The notes under the pieces: generated by a model
Seen by the model: only the letters and a program-made list of their open reading frames with translations
Databases searched by the model: none
What the model was told of the DNA's origin: nothing
Shown: positions 36,273 to 46,731 of the stretch, one piece after another
Layout: each line of letters starts with the position of its first letter
Position numbering within the stretch: the first letter of the stretch is position 1
DNA from: Enterobacter sp. BIGb0383
GTDB lineage: Bacteria > Pseudomonadota > Gammaproteobacteria > Enterobacterales > Enterobacteriaceae
Length of the DNA: 64,000 nucleotides
Reading direction: 5' to 3'
Assembly (NCBI RefSeq): GCF_003751845.1
Contig: NZ_RJKQ01000005.1
Coordinates: 284,135-348,134 of the forward strand
Program-made: the position numbers and the translations under genes

Positions 36273-36787
36273 GTTTTATTTCAATAGATTAACGTCAAAC
36301 CGACCCCTCCCCCCGACAAGACCGGGCAGTTTTATCTCTTTCGGGAAAACGTTCAGAACAATAACTCAAAAAAAATGAAACAGAGATCCACTCTCCCTGG
36401 ATACTCTAGAGAGTAGACATATTTTCGTTTCTTTTTTCGTGTGAAAATGACAGGCGACTTTTTTATCTGAAAAACAAGACGTTAAAAAATGAAAGGCTTT
36501 TTATTTAAAACCAGAGAAAAATCACATCTCAGTACAAAAAACCACGCAAGGGTGAATCATCAGTAAAATATCAGACAAAACATAAAACTTAAGATGTATT
36601 GATCATCTTTCTATGCACAAAAACCAGTGTGAGCCTGAGCCCAAGGGGTTTTGTTTATGCTAGCCTGTGGTTAACATTATATAAACAATTATTTAATACA
36701 TTATAAACAAAGAAACATCGATCACGGAGAATATGGAGTGTGGAGGTCTGATACGAGCTTACTTTTGGTGTAATAAGAAAGCTGGAG
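36273..36787. other. Non-coding AT-rich region between toxin gene and thrW
   Basis: No gene is visible. The region is rich in A/T runs and minus-strand TATAAT-like hexamers (for example around 36675-36710), which could supply the promoter of the giant gene. It contains no integrase remnant that could be recognised, and no copy of the tRNA 3' end was seen at the other border near 27.3-27.7 kb. Confidence 0.4.
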
Positions 36788-36863
36788 TGGTGCCGATAAG
36801 AGGAGTCGAACCTCCGACCTTCGCATTACGAATGCGCTGCTCTACCAACTGAGCTATATCGGC
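36788..36863 (-). tRNA. thrW: tRNA-Thr (anticodon CGT)
   Basis: The complement reads as a 76-nt tRNA with acceptor GCCGATA/TATCGGC, D-arm AGCTCAGTTGGTAGAGC, anticodon stem GCATT-CGTAA-TGC and encoded CCA. It is nearly identical to E. coli thrW and, as there, lies next to proA. Its 3' end faces the AT-rich toxin block; in E. coli K-12 the CP4-6 prophage is inserted at this gene. Confidence 0.96.
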
Positions 36864-36974
36864 GTTAAGACAGGGTCACGAGCGTGACCACGGGGCAAGA
36901 GGTTAAAACTATGCGGGTGATGCGTCAATGCCCTTTGCAATCAAACGGCTATTTTTGCATCACCCGGGGTGATT

Positions 36975-38228
36975 TTACGCACGAACCGTATCGTCACCGA
37001 AGCCGATCCACTTGTAGGTGGTGAGGGCTTCGAGGCCCATCGGGCCGCGGGCGTGCAGTTTCTGGGTGCTGACCGCTACTTCCGCGCCGAGGCCAAACTG
37101 GCCGCCGTCGGTGAAGCGCGTGGAGGCGTTGACGTAAACCGCCGAGGAATCGACCTCGTTGATAAAGCGGTTAGCGTTGCTCAGGGTGCGCGTCAGGATG
37201 GCGTCCGAATGCTGGGTGCCGTGAGCGCGGATATGGGCGATAGCATCGTCCAGGTCAGCAACCACTTTGACGTTGAGATCCAGCGAGAGATATTCGTCGT
37301 CATACTGTTCCGCTTTGACCGCCTCAACCTTTGCCGGACCGTCTTGCAGCTGTGGCAGCGCGTTCGACTCCGCGTGGAGGGTAACGCCGCTTTTGGCCAT
37401 CTGCTTACTCAGCGCAGGCAGGAAGCGGTCAGCGATGCCCTGATGTACCAGCAGAGTTTCGACGGTGTTACAGGTGCTCGGACGCTGGGTTTTGGCGTTG
37501 ACGATAATGTTCAGCGCCGGGGCGATTTCCGCAGTGTCATCAACGTAGATATGGCAGACGCCGATACCGCCGGTGATCACCGGAATGGTGGACTGTTCGC
37601 GGCACAGCTTGTGCAGGCCTGCGCCCCCGCGTGGGATCAGCATGTCGATGTATTTGTCCATCTTCAGCATTTCGCTGACCAGCGCCCGGTCCGGGCTTTC
37701 AATCGCCTGTACCGCACCGGCCGGCAGGCCGCAGGTTTCCAGCGCCTGCTGGATGACTTTTACCGTCGCGGCGTTGGTGCGCCAGGTCTCTTTCCCGCCG
37801 CGCAGGATAGCCGCGTTGCCGGTTTTCAGGCACAGGGCGGCAACGTCGAGGGTAACGTTAGGACGTGCTTCATAAATCACGCCGATAACGCCCAGTGGGA
37901 CGCGGCGGCGTTCGATACGCAGGCCGCTGTCGAGCAGCCCGCCGTCAATCACCTGGCCCACCGGATCGGCGAGGCTGCACACCTGACGAACGTCGTCGGC
38001 GATGCTTTTCAGACGCGCGGGCGTCAGCGCCAGACGGTCCAGCATTGCTTCGCTCAGGCCAGCAGTGCGGGCGTCGGCAAGATCCTGGGCGTTAGCGCTG
38101 AGGATGCCGTCGGTCTGCGCTTCCAGCGCGTCGGCGATGGTTTCGAGGACCTGGTTTTTTTCGCGGCTTGAGAGCAGCGCCAGCTTGTATGAGGCGGCTT
38201 TGGCCGCAATGCCCATTTGTTCCAGCAT
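36975..38228 (-). CDS. proA: Glutamate-5-semialdehyde dehydrogenase (gamma-glutamyl phosphate reductase)
   Basis: Second step of proline synthesis: NADPH-dependent reduction of gamma-glutamyl phosphate to glutamate semialdehyde. The 417-residue protein matches E. coli ProA throughout, with the aldehyde dehydrogenase fold and the catalytic cysteine in [18 protein letters not shown]. It lies 10 nt downstream of proB and is co-transcribed with it. Confidence 0.97.
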   Translation of the reverse strand: MLEQMGIAAKAASYKLALLSSREKNQVLETIADALEAQTDGILSANAQDLADARTAGLSEAMLDRLALTPARLKSIADDVRQVCSLADPVGQVIDGGLLDSGLRIERRRVPLGVIGVIYEARPNVTLDVAALCLKTGNAAILRGGKETWRTNAATVKVIQQALETCGLPAGAVQAIESPDRALVSEMLKMDKYIDMLIPRGGAGLHKLCREQSTIPVITGGIGVCHIYVDDTAEIAPALNIIVNAKTQRPSTCNTVETLLVHQGIADRFLPALSKQMAKSGVTLHAESNALPQLQDGPAKVEAVKAEQYDDEYLSLDLNVKVVADLDDAIAHIRAHGTQHSDAILTRTLSNANRFINEVDSSAVYVNASTRFTDGGQFGLGAEVAVSTQKLHARGPMGLEALTTYKWIGFGDDTVRA

Positions 38229-38238
38229 ATCTGGCTCC

Positions 38239-39342
38239 TTAGCGAATGATCATGTCGTCGCGATGGACCGCAACCGGGCCGTACTCGTAGCCGAGGATCG
38301 CGTCGATCTGCTGTGAATGGTGCCCGGCAATACGCCGCAGCGCATCGCTGTTATAGCGGCTGACGCCGTGGGCAATATCGCGCCCGTCGAGGCTGCGAAT
38401 ACGGATGACTTCGCCGCGGGAGAAGTTGCCGGTGACGTTTTTAATGCCTTTAGGCAGCAGAGAGCTACCGCGTTCAAGGATTGCCGACGTTGCGCCTTCG
38501 TCAACGGTGATTTCTCCCGCTGGCGGTGCGCCAAAGATCCAGCGCTTACGGTTTTCCAGCGGCGAGGCGCCCGCGTGGAAGCGTGTGCCGACGGAAATCC
38601 CTTCCATCACGTCGCCAATCACGCCCGGACGACTTCCGGCGGCAATAATGGTATCAATACCCGCGCGACAGGCCACGTCGGCGGCCTGCAGCTTGGTGCC
38701 CATTCCGCCAGTTCCGAGCCCGGAAACGCTATCGCCCGCAATGGCTCGCAGAGCGTCATCGATGCCGTGAACGTCTTTGATCAGCTCCGCCTGCGGGTTA
38801 GTACGCGGGTCAGCGGTGAACAGCCCTTGCTGATCGGTCAGCAGAAGCAGCTTATCGGCACCGGCCAGGATCGCCGCCAGCGCCGAGAGGTTATCGTTAT
38901 CGCCAACCTTAATCTCGGCGGTGGCGACGGCGTCATTCTCATTAATGACCGGCACAATATTGTTATCAAGCAGCGCCCGCAGGGTATCGCGGGCGTTGAG
39001 GAAGCGTTCACGGTCTTCCATATCGGCGCGGGTCAGCAGCATCTGCCCGATATGAATGCCGTAGATAGAGAACAGCTGTTCCCAGAGTTGAATCAGTCGG
39101 CTCTGGCCAACCGCCGCCAGTAGCTGCTTCGACGCGATGGTCGCCGGCAGTTCCGGATAGCCCAGGTGCTCGCGCCCGGCGGCAATCGCGCCTGACGTGA
39201 CAATAACAATACGATGTCCTGCAGCATGCAGCTGCGCGCACTGGCGAACCAGCTCAACGATATGGGCGCGATTCAGGCGGCGCGATCCGCCCGTTAACAC
39301 ACTGGTACCGAGTTTTACCACCAGCGTCTGGCTGTCACTCAT
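38239..39342 (-). CDS. proB: Glutamate 5-kinase
   Basis: First, feedback-inhibited step of proline synthesis: phosphorylation of glutamate. 367 residues, as in E. coli: an amino acid kinase domain ([27 protein letters not shown]) plus a C-terminal PUA domain ([43 protein letters not shown]). The start matches E. coli ([14 protein letters not shown]); a longer open frame upstream is ignored. First gene of proBA. Confidence 0.97.
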   Translation of the reverse strand: MSDSQTLVVKLGTSVLTGGSRRLNRAHIVELVRQCAQLHAAGHRIVIVTSGAIAAGREHLGYPELPATIASKQLLAAVGQSRLIQLWEQLFSIYGIHIGQMLLTRADMEDRERFLNARDTLRALLDNNIVPVINENDAVATAEIKVGDNDNLSALAAILAGADKLLLLTDQQGLFTADPRTNPQAELIKDVHGIDDALRAIAGDSVSGLGTGGMGTKLQAADVACRAGIDTIIAAGSRPGVIGDVMEGISVGTRFHAGASPLENRKRWIFGAPPAGEITVDEGATSAILERGSSLLPKGIKNVTGNFSRGEVIRIRSLDGRDIAHGVSRYNSDALRRIAGHHSQQIDAILGYEYGPVAVHRDDMIIR

Positions 39343-39530
39343 GATTCTCTGCCATTCAACAAATAGGAAATTGTGATACGAAACAAACGTTGTAACAGGA
39401 CCAGAAGCGCTTGCCAACTCTCATCGCATGACCCGCCCTGAAATGCTGCGAGGATCGGCAAGCGTAGCGGCGCTTTTTGACATTTTTATGAAGGTAAATC
39501 TTTATTTCATTTTTTTCGAAATATTCTGAA

Positions 39531-39548
39531 CTTGTCATAAATCTTTAA
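39531..39548 (+). promoter_or_regulatory. Pho box upstream of phoE
   Basis: CTTGTCATAAATCTTTAA resembles the PhoB consensus CTGTCATA-A(A/T)A(T/A)CTGT(C/A)A and lies about 110 nt upstream of the phoE start, where E. coli phoE has its Pho boxes. It implies PhoB activation under phosphate starvation. Confidence 0.65.
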
Positions 39549-39659
39549 TCCACAAACGTTAAAAACCATCCTGTTTTTCCACGGAACAGAAGCGCGAACC
39601 TCAGAGTGGCGGTTCTTTGTTCAGCGATGATAAGCGCGTATACAATTCAGGATTTGAAA

Positions 39660-40724
39660 ATGAAAAAAAGCACACTGGCATTAGTGGTAACGGCGATTGT
39701 TGCATCTTCCGCAGCGCAGGCAGCAGAAGTTTATAATAAGAACGGCAACAAGCTGGACCTGTATGGTCGCGTTAAAGCCATGCACTATATGAGCGATGAC
39801 AAAGGTAACGACGGTGACCAGACCTATGTCCGTCTCGGCTTTAAAGGTGAAACCCAGATTAACGATCAGCTGACCGGCTACGGTCGCTGGGAAGCCCAGT
39901 TCGCTGGCAACAACGATGAAAACACTTCAGGCCAGAAAACCCGCCTGGCGTTTGCCGGTCTGAAACTGAAAGACTTCGGCTCCATCGACTACGGCCGTAA
40001 CCTCGGTATCCTGTACGATGCACAGGCAGCTACCGATATGTTCCCGGAATTCGGCGGCGACTCGCTGGGCAAAACCGATAACTTTATGACCAAGCGCACC
40101 ACCGGTGTTGCAACTTACCGCAATAGCGATTTCTTCGGCGCGGTAGACGGTCTGGACCTCGGCCTGCAGTATCAGGGTAAAAATGAAGGCCGCAGCACCT
40201 CTAAACAGAATGGCGACGGCTACGGCGCGTCTCTGAGCTATGACTTCGGCGGCAGCCCGGTGACCATCGCTGGCGCATATGCCAGCTCCGACCGTACCAA
40301 CGCTCAGCAGGGCGGTACCGTGGGTACGGGTGAACGTGCTGAAGGCTGGGGTTCCAGCATTAAGTATGATGCCAACAATATCTATCTGGCCGCGATGTAT
40401 GCTGAATCCCGCAATATGACGCCGGTAACAGTTAACGGTGTAAGCGGTTTTGCCAACAAAGCGCAGAACTTTGAAGTGGTTGCTCAGTACCAGTTCGACT
40501 TCGGTCTGCGTCCGTCCCTGGGCTACGTACAGTCCAAGGGCAAAGATATCGAAGGCGTGGGTAACGAAGACCTCGTGAAGTATGTCGATGTTGGTCTGAC
40601 TTACTACTTCAACAAGAACATGTCCGCGATGGTTGACTACAAAATCAACCAGCTCGACAGCGACAACAAACTGGGGCTGGCTGACGACGATATCGTAGCC
40701 GTGGGTCTGACCTACCAGTTCTAA
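39660..40724 (+). CDS. phoE: Outer membrane phosphoporin PhoE
   Basis: Trimeric anion-preferring porin made under phosphate limitation. The 354-residue precursor has a 21-residue signal peptide ([21 protein letters not shown]) and a 16-strand barrel beginning [22 protein letters not shown] and ending in the Bam-recognised C-terminal Phe (VGLTYQF). The loop 3 region ([22 protein letters not shown]) is like PhoE. The proBA-phoE-crl context is identical to E. coli. Confidence 0.96.
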   Translation: MKKSTLALVVTAIVASSAAQAAEVYNKNGNKLDLYGRVKAMHYMSDDKGNDGDQTYVRLGFKGETQINDQLTGYGRWEAQFAGNNDENTSGQKTRLAFAGLKLKDFGSIDYGRNLGILYDAQAATDMFPEFGGDSLGKTDNFMTKRTTGVATYRNSDFFGAVDGLDLGLQYQGKNEGRSTSKQNGDGYGASLSYDFGGSPVTIAGAYASSDRTNAQQGGTVGTGERAEGWGSSIKYDANNIYLAAMYAESRNMTPVTVNGVSGFANKAQNFEVVAQYQFDFGLRPSLGYVQSKGKDIEGVGNEDLVKYVDVGLTYYFNKNMSAMVDYKINQLDSDNKLGLADDDIVAVGLTYQF

Positions 40725-40752
40725 TCTGTGTCTGTAGTGCCCTCGTTATACA

Positions 40753-40776
40753 AAAGCCCTCGCGAGAGGGCTTTTT
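40753..40776. terminator. Terminator between phoE and crl
   Basis: GCCCTC-GCGA-GAGGGC hairpin flanked by A and T runs, placed between the convergent phoE and crl genes; probably bidirectional. Confidence 0.85.
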
Positions 40777-40795
40777 CTTTGGGCTTTTTGATTCA

Positions 40796-41197
40796 TCAGG
40801 CAGAGAGCTTCACCGGCTCATCGGCAAAGTCATCCGCCGGCTCCAGGGCCAGGGAGAGGGAGGCCAGCAGCTCACGGGCGCGCTCATGGAAGCCTTTCAG
40901 GGTCTCCTCCAGGCGCGCTTTCACTTCAGGATCTTTGATTTTGACGCTTTCCCACTTGCCGGATTTATCGAACAGGCCGAAGTGGTAACTGTAGGTAAAG
41001 CGTGTTTCTTCCGCGTTCATTTCCATCCACCAGCCCCAGAACTCGCGCTCTTCCGGTGCCGGTTTTACGTTGACGCATACGGCCAGACAGTCAAAAAAGA
41101 AACGCGTCTCATCGCACTGCTCTTCCCGGATATAGGGGCCCAGCGCGGTGAACTTTTTAATCAGTCTGGGTCTCGGGTGTCCACTCGGTAACGTCAT
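40796..41197 (-). CDS. crl: Sigma factor-binding protein Crl
   Basis: Assists assembly of RNA polymerase with the stationary-phase sigma factor RpoS, so it supports curli and stress-gene expression. The 133-residue protein matches E. coli Crl, including [31 protein letters not shown] and the aromatic stretch [12 protein letters not shown]. It lies between phoE and frsA as in E. coli. Confidence 0.96.
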   Translation of the reverse strand: MTLPSGHPRPRLIKKFTALGPYIREEQCDETRFFFDCLAVCVNVKPAPEEREFWGWWMEMNAEETRFTYSYHFGLFDKSGKWESVKIKDPEVKARLEETLKGFHERARELLASLSLALEPADDFADEPVKLSA

Positions 41198-41254
41198 TGC
41201 GATCTCCTGTTGTGAGTCATTTGTTTTACCAAAACAGAGAAATTTAGCAATTAC

Positions 41255-42499
41255 TTAACGCAATCTCTGCTGGATCCAGCCGGTTATTTCCTGCAGCGCT
41301 TTGTCAAAGTTGCGATAAACGGGGTTGAACGGGATCGGCAGCAGTTTGCCATCGGAAGATGACGAGACGATTAAACGCGACTCCTCTTCCGGACTAAAGG
41401 GATCGTCCGTCCAGAACCCCGACAGCATCGGCGTCGGGCAGCGGCGGCCCAGCAGCCCCTGGGTCTTGAGCGAATAGCGGTTCAGCTCCACACGCAGAGC
41501 CTCATCGGAGGCATCCACCATACCGAGGCGACTGGCCAGCACGTCAAGGTACATATCCGGCACCCGGCCCTGACGCAGGGGATCGTTCAGCAGGCAATGC
41601 ACCACCGGCCCCAGGCAGGCGACCGCTTTCAGGCGCGGAGATTCAAGATACGCCAGCCGCACCGCCACGTTAGCCCCGAAGCGAAAGCCGAAGGCGGCCA
41701 CGCGGGTGTGATCGACCCAGGGAATATTCGGCAGCGCTTTCAGCACGTGCTGGTGCAGGAAGCTGGAGTCCTGCGTCAGTTTCCATTTTGAAGAGAAGCC
41801 GATAGAGGGCATATCCAGAGTCAGCATCGCTATCCCTGCCGGAGCGAAGTATTGCTCATACAGGCTGTAGTAATCGCTTTGCAGGCCATCCAGCCCGCCA
41901 CACATCAGCACCGTCGGGAAAGGACCGTCGCCTTTCGGCATATGCAGGAAGCCGGTGACCGACGCGCCGCCGGGAATGGTGAATTCCAGCTCGCGCATTT
42001 CGACCGGCAGACGCTGGGCCGCCTCTTCATAGGCACGATTCGCCAGCACCTGCGCCTGCTCGGCCAGCTCATCGCCTTTCAGATGGGGGTAGGCGGCAAT
42101 GCTGTAGAGGTTTGCCGCATGCAGCCAGTGACGGCCGCTGAGGGTTGAGTCTTCTTCCTGACAGGCTTTTTGCTGCCACTGCATAGCCTGGTTTGACCAC
42201 TCGAATACCCAGTTGCCGCTGCGGTAGCCTTTAACGGTGTCATACAGGGCCGGGTCGGTACGCTCGGCGTTGCTCATCACGATCCGGGACTGTACATCGA
42301 GAATTTCACGCGGATCGACCCCGCGCCATGACCACAGCAGGCGGTTAATCATGCGGTACCAGTGAGGCGCATTTTTCCCGTCCAGCGGAGACTGCACGTC
42401 AGGCTGATGGTAATGACGCTGCCGACGCACCAGAGTCGAGGTTTCCGGCTGGTTGTATCGGGGTTTAAACAGGGTTTCGCTAAGATTGGCCTTGGTCAT
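41255..42499 (-). CDS. frsA: Fermentation-respiration switch protein FrsA
   Basis: 414-residue alpha/beta-hydrolase-fold protein that binds unphosphorylated enzyme IIA-Glc in E. coli; its exact enzymatic role is debated. Landmarks are [26 protein letters not shown] at the start, [22 protein letters not shown] (oxyanion region) and [19 protein letters not shown] in place of a nucleophile elbow. Length and context match E. coli frsA (yafA). Confidence 0.95.
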   Translation of the reverse strand: MTKANLSETLFKPRYNQPETSTLVRRQRHYHQPDVQSPLDGKNAPHWYRMINRLLWSWRGVDPREILDVQSRIVMSNAERTDPALYDTVKGYRSGNWVFEWSNQAMQWQQKACQEEDSTLSGRHWLHAANLYSIAAYPHLKGDELAEQAQVLANRAYEEAAQRLPVEMRELEFTIPGGASVTGFLHMPKGDGPFPTVLMCGGLDGLQSDYYSLYEQYFAPAGIAMLTLDMPSIGFSSKWKLTQDSSFLHQHVLKALPNIPWVDHTRVAAFGFRFGANVAVRLAYLESPRLKAVACLGPVVHCLLNDPLRQGRVPDMYLDVLASRLGMVDASDEALRVELNRYSLKTQGLLGRRCPTPMLSGFWTDDPFSPEEESRLIVSSSSDGKLLPIPFNPVYRNFDKALQEITGWIQQRLR

Positions 42500-42556
42500 C
42501 GTACAACCTCCATAAGTACGTCAATGGGGGTATTGTAACCTGATGACAGGTAAAAA

Positions 42557-42582
42557 AAACGCCCGGCAAAAGCGGGCGTTTA
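42557..42582 (-). terminator. Terminator of gpt
   Basis: AAACGCCCG and CGGGCGTTT form a 9-bp stem. On the minus strand it is followed by a run of T residues, downstream of gpt. Confidence 0.8.
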
Positions 42583-42593
42583 AAATATTATCC

Positions 42594-42708
42594 CCAAAAT
42601 AATTCAAGCTGCATCAAGGCGGCAAGGGAGCGAGTCCCCGGGAGCTTACACCAGTAAGTGACTGGGGTGAGCGATCGCAGCCAACGCAGAGGCAGCTTGA
42701 AGTATGAA
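42594..42708. repeat. ERIC (IRU) repeat element
   Basis: Contains the hallmark GAGCTTACACCAGTAAGTGA core and the following CTGGGGTGAGCG of enterobacterial repetitive intergenic consensus elements. It is bounded by inverted TTCAAGCTGC and GCAGCTTGAA ends. The element is imperfectly palindromic, about 115 nt, non-coding, and sits between frsA and gpt in the gpt 3' region, so it would form a long hairpin in the gpt mRNA. Confidence 0.85.
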
Positions 42709-42713
42709 GGGGA

Positions 42714-43172
42714 TTAGCGGCCGGACAAGGGCGGCACAAAGACCACGCCCATATCCCACGGCTGTTCGATCCACGTATCCTGCGGGATATCGATCACGTA
42801 GTCATCCACCAGCGGCTGACCCGCAGGCTTGGCGAAGATGGTGACGAAATGCGCTTTCGGATACATTTCGCGGATCGCCACGGCGGTACCGCCGGTATCG
42901 ACCAGATCGTCAATAACAATGAAGCCTTCACCGTCGCCTTCGGCGCGTTTGATCACGGTCAGCTCGCGCTGGTTGTCATGGTCATAGCTGGAGATACATA
43001 CGGTATCAACGTGACGGATGCCCAGTTCACGCGCCAGCAGTGCGCCCGGTACCAGACCGCCACGGCTCACGGCAATAATGCCTTTCCACTGCTCGGCAGG
43101 CATCAGGCGGGCAGCCAGTTTGCGTGCGTGAATCTGCAACATGTCCCAGGTGACGACGTATTTTTCGCTCAT
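42714..43172 (-). CDS. gpt: Xanthine-guanine phosphoribosyltransferase
   Basis: Purine salvage: converts guanine, xanthine and hypoxanthine with PRPP to the nucleotides. The 152-residue protein matches E. coli Gpt, with the PRPP-binding motif [22 protein letters not shown] and N-terminal [20 protein letters not shown]. It stands alone, divergent from pepD. Confidence 0.97.
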   Translation of the reverse strand: MSEKYVVTWDMLQIHARKLAARLMPAEQWKGIIAVSRGGLVPGALLARELGIRHVDTVCISSYDHDNQRELTVIKRAEGDGEGFIVIDDLVDTGGTAVAIREMYPKAHFVTIFAKPAGQPLVDDYVIDIPQDTWIEQPWDMGVVFVPPLSGR

Positions 43173-43431
43173 GTGATGTGTCCCAGCCTGTTTTTATACG
43201 GCTTAAAAAGTGTTCGAGGGGGGAATAGGTTGCGCGAGATTATAGAGATCTGCAGCGCTAAAAACCAGTGCAAACCAGCATCAGGCAGAGTTTTTACGTG
43301 CTTTAGGCTACCCGCAGGCGAGGAAAATGGTATTCTCGAAAGTCTCTCGCAAGCCTGGCTTGTGCTGACTGTCTATTTGCTAACCCGCTGACCTGCACGT
43401 GCGTTTGCAGGATGCCGTAAGGAGACCTATC

Positions 43432-44889
43432 GTGTCTGAGTTGTCTCAATTATCCCCGCAGCCGCTGTGGGATATTTTTGCCAAAATTTGCTCCATCCCT
43501 CACCCTTCCTACCATGAAGAACAACTCGCCGAATACATCATGGGCTGGGCGAAGGAGAAAGGTTTTCACGCTGAGCGCGACGCGGTCGGCAATATCCTGA
43601 TCCGTAAACCGGCAACCAAAGGTATGGAAAACCGCAAGCCGGTCGTGATGCAGGCGCACCTCGATATGGTGCCGCAGAAAAATAACGACACCGTTCACGA
43701 CTTCACCAAAGATCCGATCCTGCCCTACGTTGATGGCGAGTGGGTGAAAGCCCGTGGCACCACGCTTGGCGCAGATAACGGTATCGGTATGGCCTCTGCC
43801 CTGGCGGTGCTGGCCGATGACCGCGTTGAGCACGGTCCGCTGGAAGTGCTGCTGACCATGACGGAAGAAGCCGGTATGGACGGCGCATTCGGTCTGCAGG
43901 CTAACTGGCTGCAGGCGGATATTCTGATCAACACCGACTCTGAAGAAGAGGGTGAGATCTATATGGGCTGCGCCGGTGGGATCGACTTTATCACCACCCT
44001 GCCCCTGTCCCGCGAAGCCGTTCCGGCAGGTTTCAGCACCTTTAAGCTGACCCTGAAGGGACTGAAAGGCGGCCACTCCGGCGCCGATATTCACCTCGGC
44101 CTCGGCAACGCCAACAAGCTGCTGGCACGCTTCCTGGCCGGTCATGCGGCAGAGCTGGATCTGCGCCTGGTTGATTTTAACGGCGGCACCCTGCGCAACG
44201 CCATCCCGCGTGAAGCCTTCGCTACCGTTGCGGTTCCGGCGGACAAAGCCGCCGCGCTGCAGACGCTGGCGAGCGAGTTTCAGGCAATCCTGAAAAACGA
44301 GCTGGAAGCGAAAGAGAAAAACCTCGTGGTGCTGCTGGAAACCGCAGCCGGTGACCGTCCGGCGCTGACCGCACAGTCCCGTGATGCCTTCGTTAAGCTG
44401 CTGAACGCCACGCCGAACGGCGTGATCCGCAACTCTGACGTGGCAAAAGGCGTGGTGGAAACCTCTCTGAACGTCGGCGTGGTGACCTTCTCCGACGACA
44501 GCGCAGAAATTATCTGCCTGATCCGCTCCCTGATCGACAGCGGTAAAGATTACGTGGTTAGCACCCTGGAATCCCTGGGCAGCCTGGCGGGCGCGAAAAC
44601 CCAGCCAAAAGGCGGCTACCCTGGCTGGCAGCCTGACGCCAGCTCCCCGGTTATGGCGCTGGTGCGTGAAACCTATCAGCGTCTGTTCGACAAAACGCCG
44701 AACATCCAGATTATCCACGCAGGTCTGGAATGCGGTCTGTTTAAAAAACCGTATCCGGAGATGGATATGGTGTCGATTGGGCCGACCATCACCGGTCCGC
44801 ACTCCCCGGACGAGCAGGTACATATCGAAAGCGTGGGCCAGTACTGGACCCTGCTGACGGCGCTGCTGAAAGCGATTCCGGCGAAGTAA
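43432..44889 (+). CDS. pepD: Cytosol aminoacyl-histidine dipeptidase (peptidase D)
   Basis: Zinc M20 dipeptidase that hydrolyses dipeptides, including Xaa-His. The 485-residue protein matches E. coli PepD. Metal and catalytic motifs are VVMQAHLDMVPQK, GTTLGADNGIGMA, MTEEAGMDGAFGL and GHSGADIH. The start is GTG, as in E. coli, with AAGGAG upstream; the longer frame begins with an unrelated leader. Confidence 0.96.
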   Translation: MSELSQLSPQPLWDIFAKICSIPHPSYHEEQLAEYIMGWAKEKGFHAERDAVGNILIRKPATKGMENRKPVVMQAHLDMVPQKNNDTVHDFTKDPILPYVDGEWVKARGTTLGADNGIGMASALAVLADDRVEHGPLEVLLTMTEEAGMDGAFGLQANWLQADILINTDSEEEGEIYMGCAGGIDFITTLPLSREAVPAGFSTFKLTLKGLKGGHSGADIHLGLGNANKLLARFLAGHAAELDLRLVDFNGGTLRNAIPREAFATVAVPADKAAALQTLASEFQAILKNELEAKEKNLVVLLETAAGDRPALTAQSRDAFVKLLNATPNGVIRNSDVAKGVVETSLNVGVVTFSDDSAEIICLIRSLIDSGKDYVVSTLESLGSLAGAKTQPKGGYPGWQPDASSPVMALVRETYQRLFDKTPNIQIIHAGLECGLFKKPYPEMDMVSIGPTITGPHSPDEQVHIESVGQYWTLLTALLKAIPAK

Positions 44890-44899
44890 TCACGACCTT

Positions 44900-44930
44900 A
44901 CCATCCGCGCCGCCCGGCGCGGATGGTTTT
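44900..44930. terminator. Bidirectional terminator after pepD
   Basis: A perfect 11-bp stem, CCATCCGCGCC with GGCGCGGATGG around a GCCC loop, is followed by TTTT. It lies between the convergent pepD and ASCH-protein genes. Confidence 0.8.
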
Positions 44931-44934
44931 CCTC

Positions 44935-45345
44935 TCAGAAGCGCTCGATCAGCGCAAATTCCTCGAAGACCAGCTCCATCTCCGCCGACCAGGTTCCCTC
45001 CCGACTGAAGAAACGCTGATGCTCCTTCTGCCAGTGCGCCAGAGAGAGATCCCCCTCGCCCTCTTTGCGGGCCAGAGATTCCGTCACCTCATTAAAACGC
45101 AGGAGCCGGGTCACCAGGGTACGGATGGCGCACACCGGCTTGCCGCGACCGTCGAGAATAATGCTGATCGCCCCGACAACCGGCAGCGCATTTTCCTGAA
45201 TACAGGCCTGCATGGCGCTGCAGGTCGCCGTTTTTTTGCCGGAGAGCACCAGCGCGGCCAGTTCGTCGGCAAGCTTAGGGGAATCGCCAAAGGACCAGGC
45301 GGTAGCGGTAGGATATTTAGCAAGTAGCTGCGCGGCTGTCGGCAT
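44935..45345 (-). CDS. ASCH-domain protein
   Basis: 136 residues with the ASCH fold pattern: WSFGDSPKLADELAALVLSGKKTATCSA (the GKKTAT motif), PVVGAISIILDGRGKPVCAIRTL, and an acidic tail. ASCH domains resemble PUA RNA-binding folds; some members (YqfB) are amidohydrolases acting on N4-acetylcytidine, and this protein may bind RNA or act on a nucleoside. The start with AAGGA upstream was used. Between pepD and dinB, where E. coli K-12 has other genes. Confidence 0.82.
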   Translation of the reverse strand: MPTAAQLLAKYPTATAWSFGDSPKLADELAALVLSGKKTATCSAMQACIQENALPVVGAISIILDGRGKPVCAIRTLVTRLLRFNEVTESLARKEGEGDLSLAHWQKEHQRFFSREGTWSAEMELVFEEFALIERF

Positions 45346-45402
45346 AAGAGGTCCTTGAATTACAGTCAGATGGAACAAACTGTAGCAGGAAGTTGCCGGG
45401 TT

Positions 45403-46458
45403 CTACAGCCCCAGCACCAGCTGGCGCTCCAGCTGCGGATCGAGGAGAGTGACGTGCAGCCCCACCAGCCGGACGCCACGTCCGCCCCGCCGTTCATCCC
45501 AGGATTTGCGGGCGGTGGCGAGCATGTCATCTTTATTTAACCGCGGCCAGACATGCTCCTGGGTGGTGAGCTGGAAGTCGTTAAACTTCAGCTTTACGCC
45601 CTGGCGGGCAATCAGCAGGTCCGGCTTAACCTGCGCCAGCCGACGCTCCAGCTCGGGATAGAGGCGCTCGATAATCGCCGCACACTCATCCCACTGATGA
45701 ATATCCTCCGCAAGGGTACGCTCCACGCCGATAGATTTACGCAGCCGCTCGTTGTTGATACTGCGCTCGTCGATCCCCTGACTGCGTTCCCACAGCACGC
45801 GGCCGAACTTACCGAAGCGTTTCAGGAGCTGTGCCAGGTCGCTGTTCTGCACATCTTCGCAGGTGCGCAGCCCCATAGTTTCGAGCTTAGCCGCCGAGAC
45901 TTTGCCGACGCCGGGTATTTTGCCCAGCGGCAGCGTTTTCAGAAACGCAGGAACCTGAGCCGGGGTGATCACATACTGGCCGTTGGGCTTATTCAGATCG
46001 GAGGCTATTTTCGCCAGAAATTTGACCGGGGCAATACCTGCCGACGCCGTCAGCTGCAGCTCGTCAAAAATGGTCTGGCGGATCTCCTGGGCTATCAGGG
46101 TCGCTGAACCCTGACAGCGGGTGCAGTCGGTCACGTCGAGGAAGGCCTCATCCAGCGATAGCGGCTCAATCAGCGAGGTATAGCGGGAGAAGATTTCACG
46201 GATATGGACGGAGGCCTCTTTATAGGCTTCGTAACGGCCAGGCAGGAGGGTCAGGTGCGGACAGAGCTTCAGCGCCATTCCCGTGGGCATGGCGCTGCGC
46301 ACGCCGTATTTGCGGGCGGGATAGTTGGCGGTGCTGATCACCCCACGCTGTACCCGGCTGCCGCCGATGGCAATGGGAATATCGCGCAGGGCCGGGTTAT
46401 CGCGCATTTCTACCGCCGCGAAGAAGCAATCCATATCGACATGTATGATTTTGCGCAT
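45403..46458 (-). CDS. dinB: DNA polymerase IV
   Basis: Y-family error-prone translesion polymerase. The 351-residue protein matches E. coli DinB, with catalytic acidic residues in [17 protein letters not shown] and [11 protein letters not shown] and a C-terminal little-finger domain ending in [10 protein letters not shown], which carries the beta-clamp-binding motif. A LexA box lies just upstream, so it is SOS-induced. The E. coli downstream genes yafN-yafO-yafP are absent. Confidence 0.96.
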   Translation of the reverse strand: MRKIIHVDMDCFFAAVEMRDNPALRDIPIAIGGSRVQRGVISTANYPARKYGVRSAMPTGMALKLCPHLTLLPGRYEAYKEASVHIREIFSRYTSLIEPLSLDEAFLDVTDCTRCQGSATLIAQEIRQTIFDELQLTASAGIAPVKFLAKIASDLNKPNGQYVITPAQVPAFLKTLPLGKIPGVGKVSAAKLETMGLRTCEDVQNSDLAQLLKRFGKFGRVLWERSQGIDERSINNERLRKSIGVERTLAEDIHQWDECAAIIERLYPELERRLAQVKPDLLIARQGVKLKFNDFQLTTQEHVWPRLNKDDMLATARKSWDERRGGRGVRLVGLHVTLLDPQLERQLVLGL

Positions 46459-46475
46459 CGTTGACCTCGCCCAGT

Positions 46476-46493
46476 TACTGGATAAGTATACAG
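46476..46493 (-). promoter_or_regulatory. LexA (SOS) box of dinB
   Basis: On the minus strand CTGTATACTTATCCAGTA fits the CTG-N10-CAG SOS-box rule and closely resembles the E. coli dinB operator. It lies 18 nt upstream of the start codon. Confidence 0.85.
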
Positions 46494-46731
46494 CATTACT
46501 GGCTCGATTGAGAAGTCGATTTCTTATACACCTGGCGCATTCCGGAACGTATCGAAGCAGGTCATGAGAAGAATAATGATAATAGATGTATGAAAGCGTA
46601 AATCCGCGCAGGCCGCGCTTGCGAAAAATTACCGTGATGCTAATGTGAGCGCACTTAATACAGAATTGTCTGAATTCCGGTTCCCGCTGCCGCTCAGGCC
46701 GTCATCACCGCTCTATCAAGGAACATGTTGT

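Noticed and set aside
36969..38171. 400-codon frame opposite proA, and similar long antisense frames opposite fadE, phoE-region and 5-11 kb genes
   Set aside because: High-GC genes with strong third-position bias leave open antisense frames; the sense proteins are clearly recognised.
43450..44823. Long antisense frame (457 codons) opposite pepD
   Set aside because: It mirrors the pepD codons, is low in recognisable motifs and has no ribosome-binding site; the sense strand is an unmistakable PepD.
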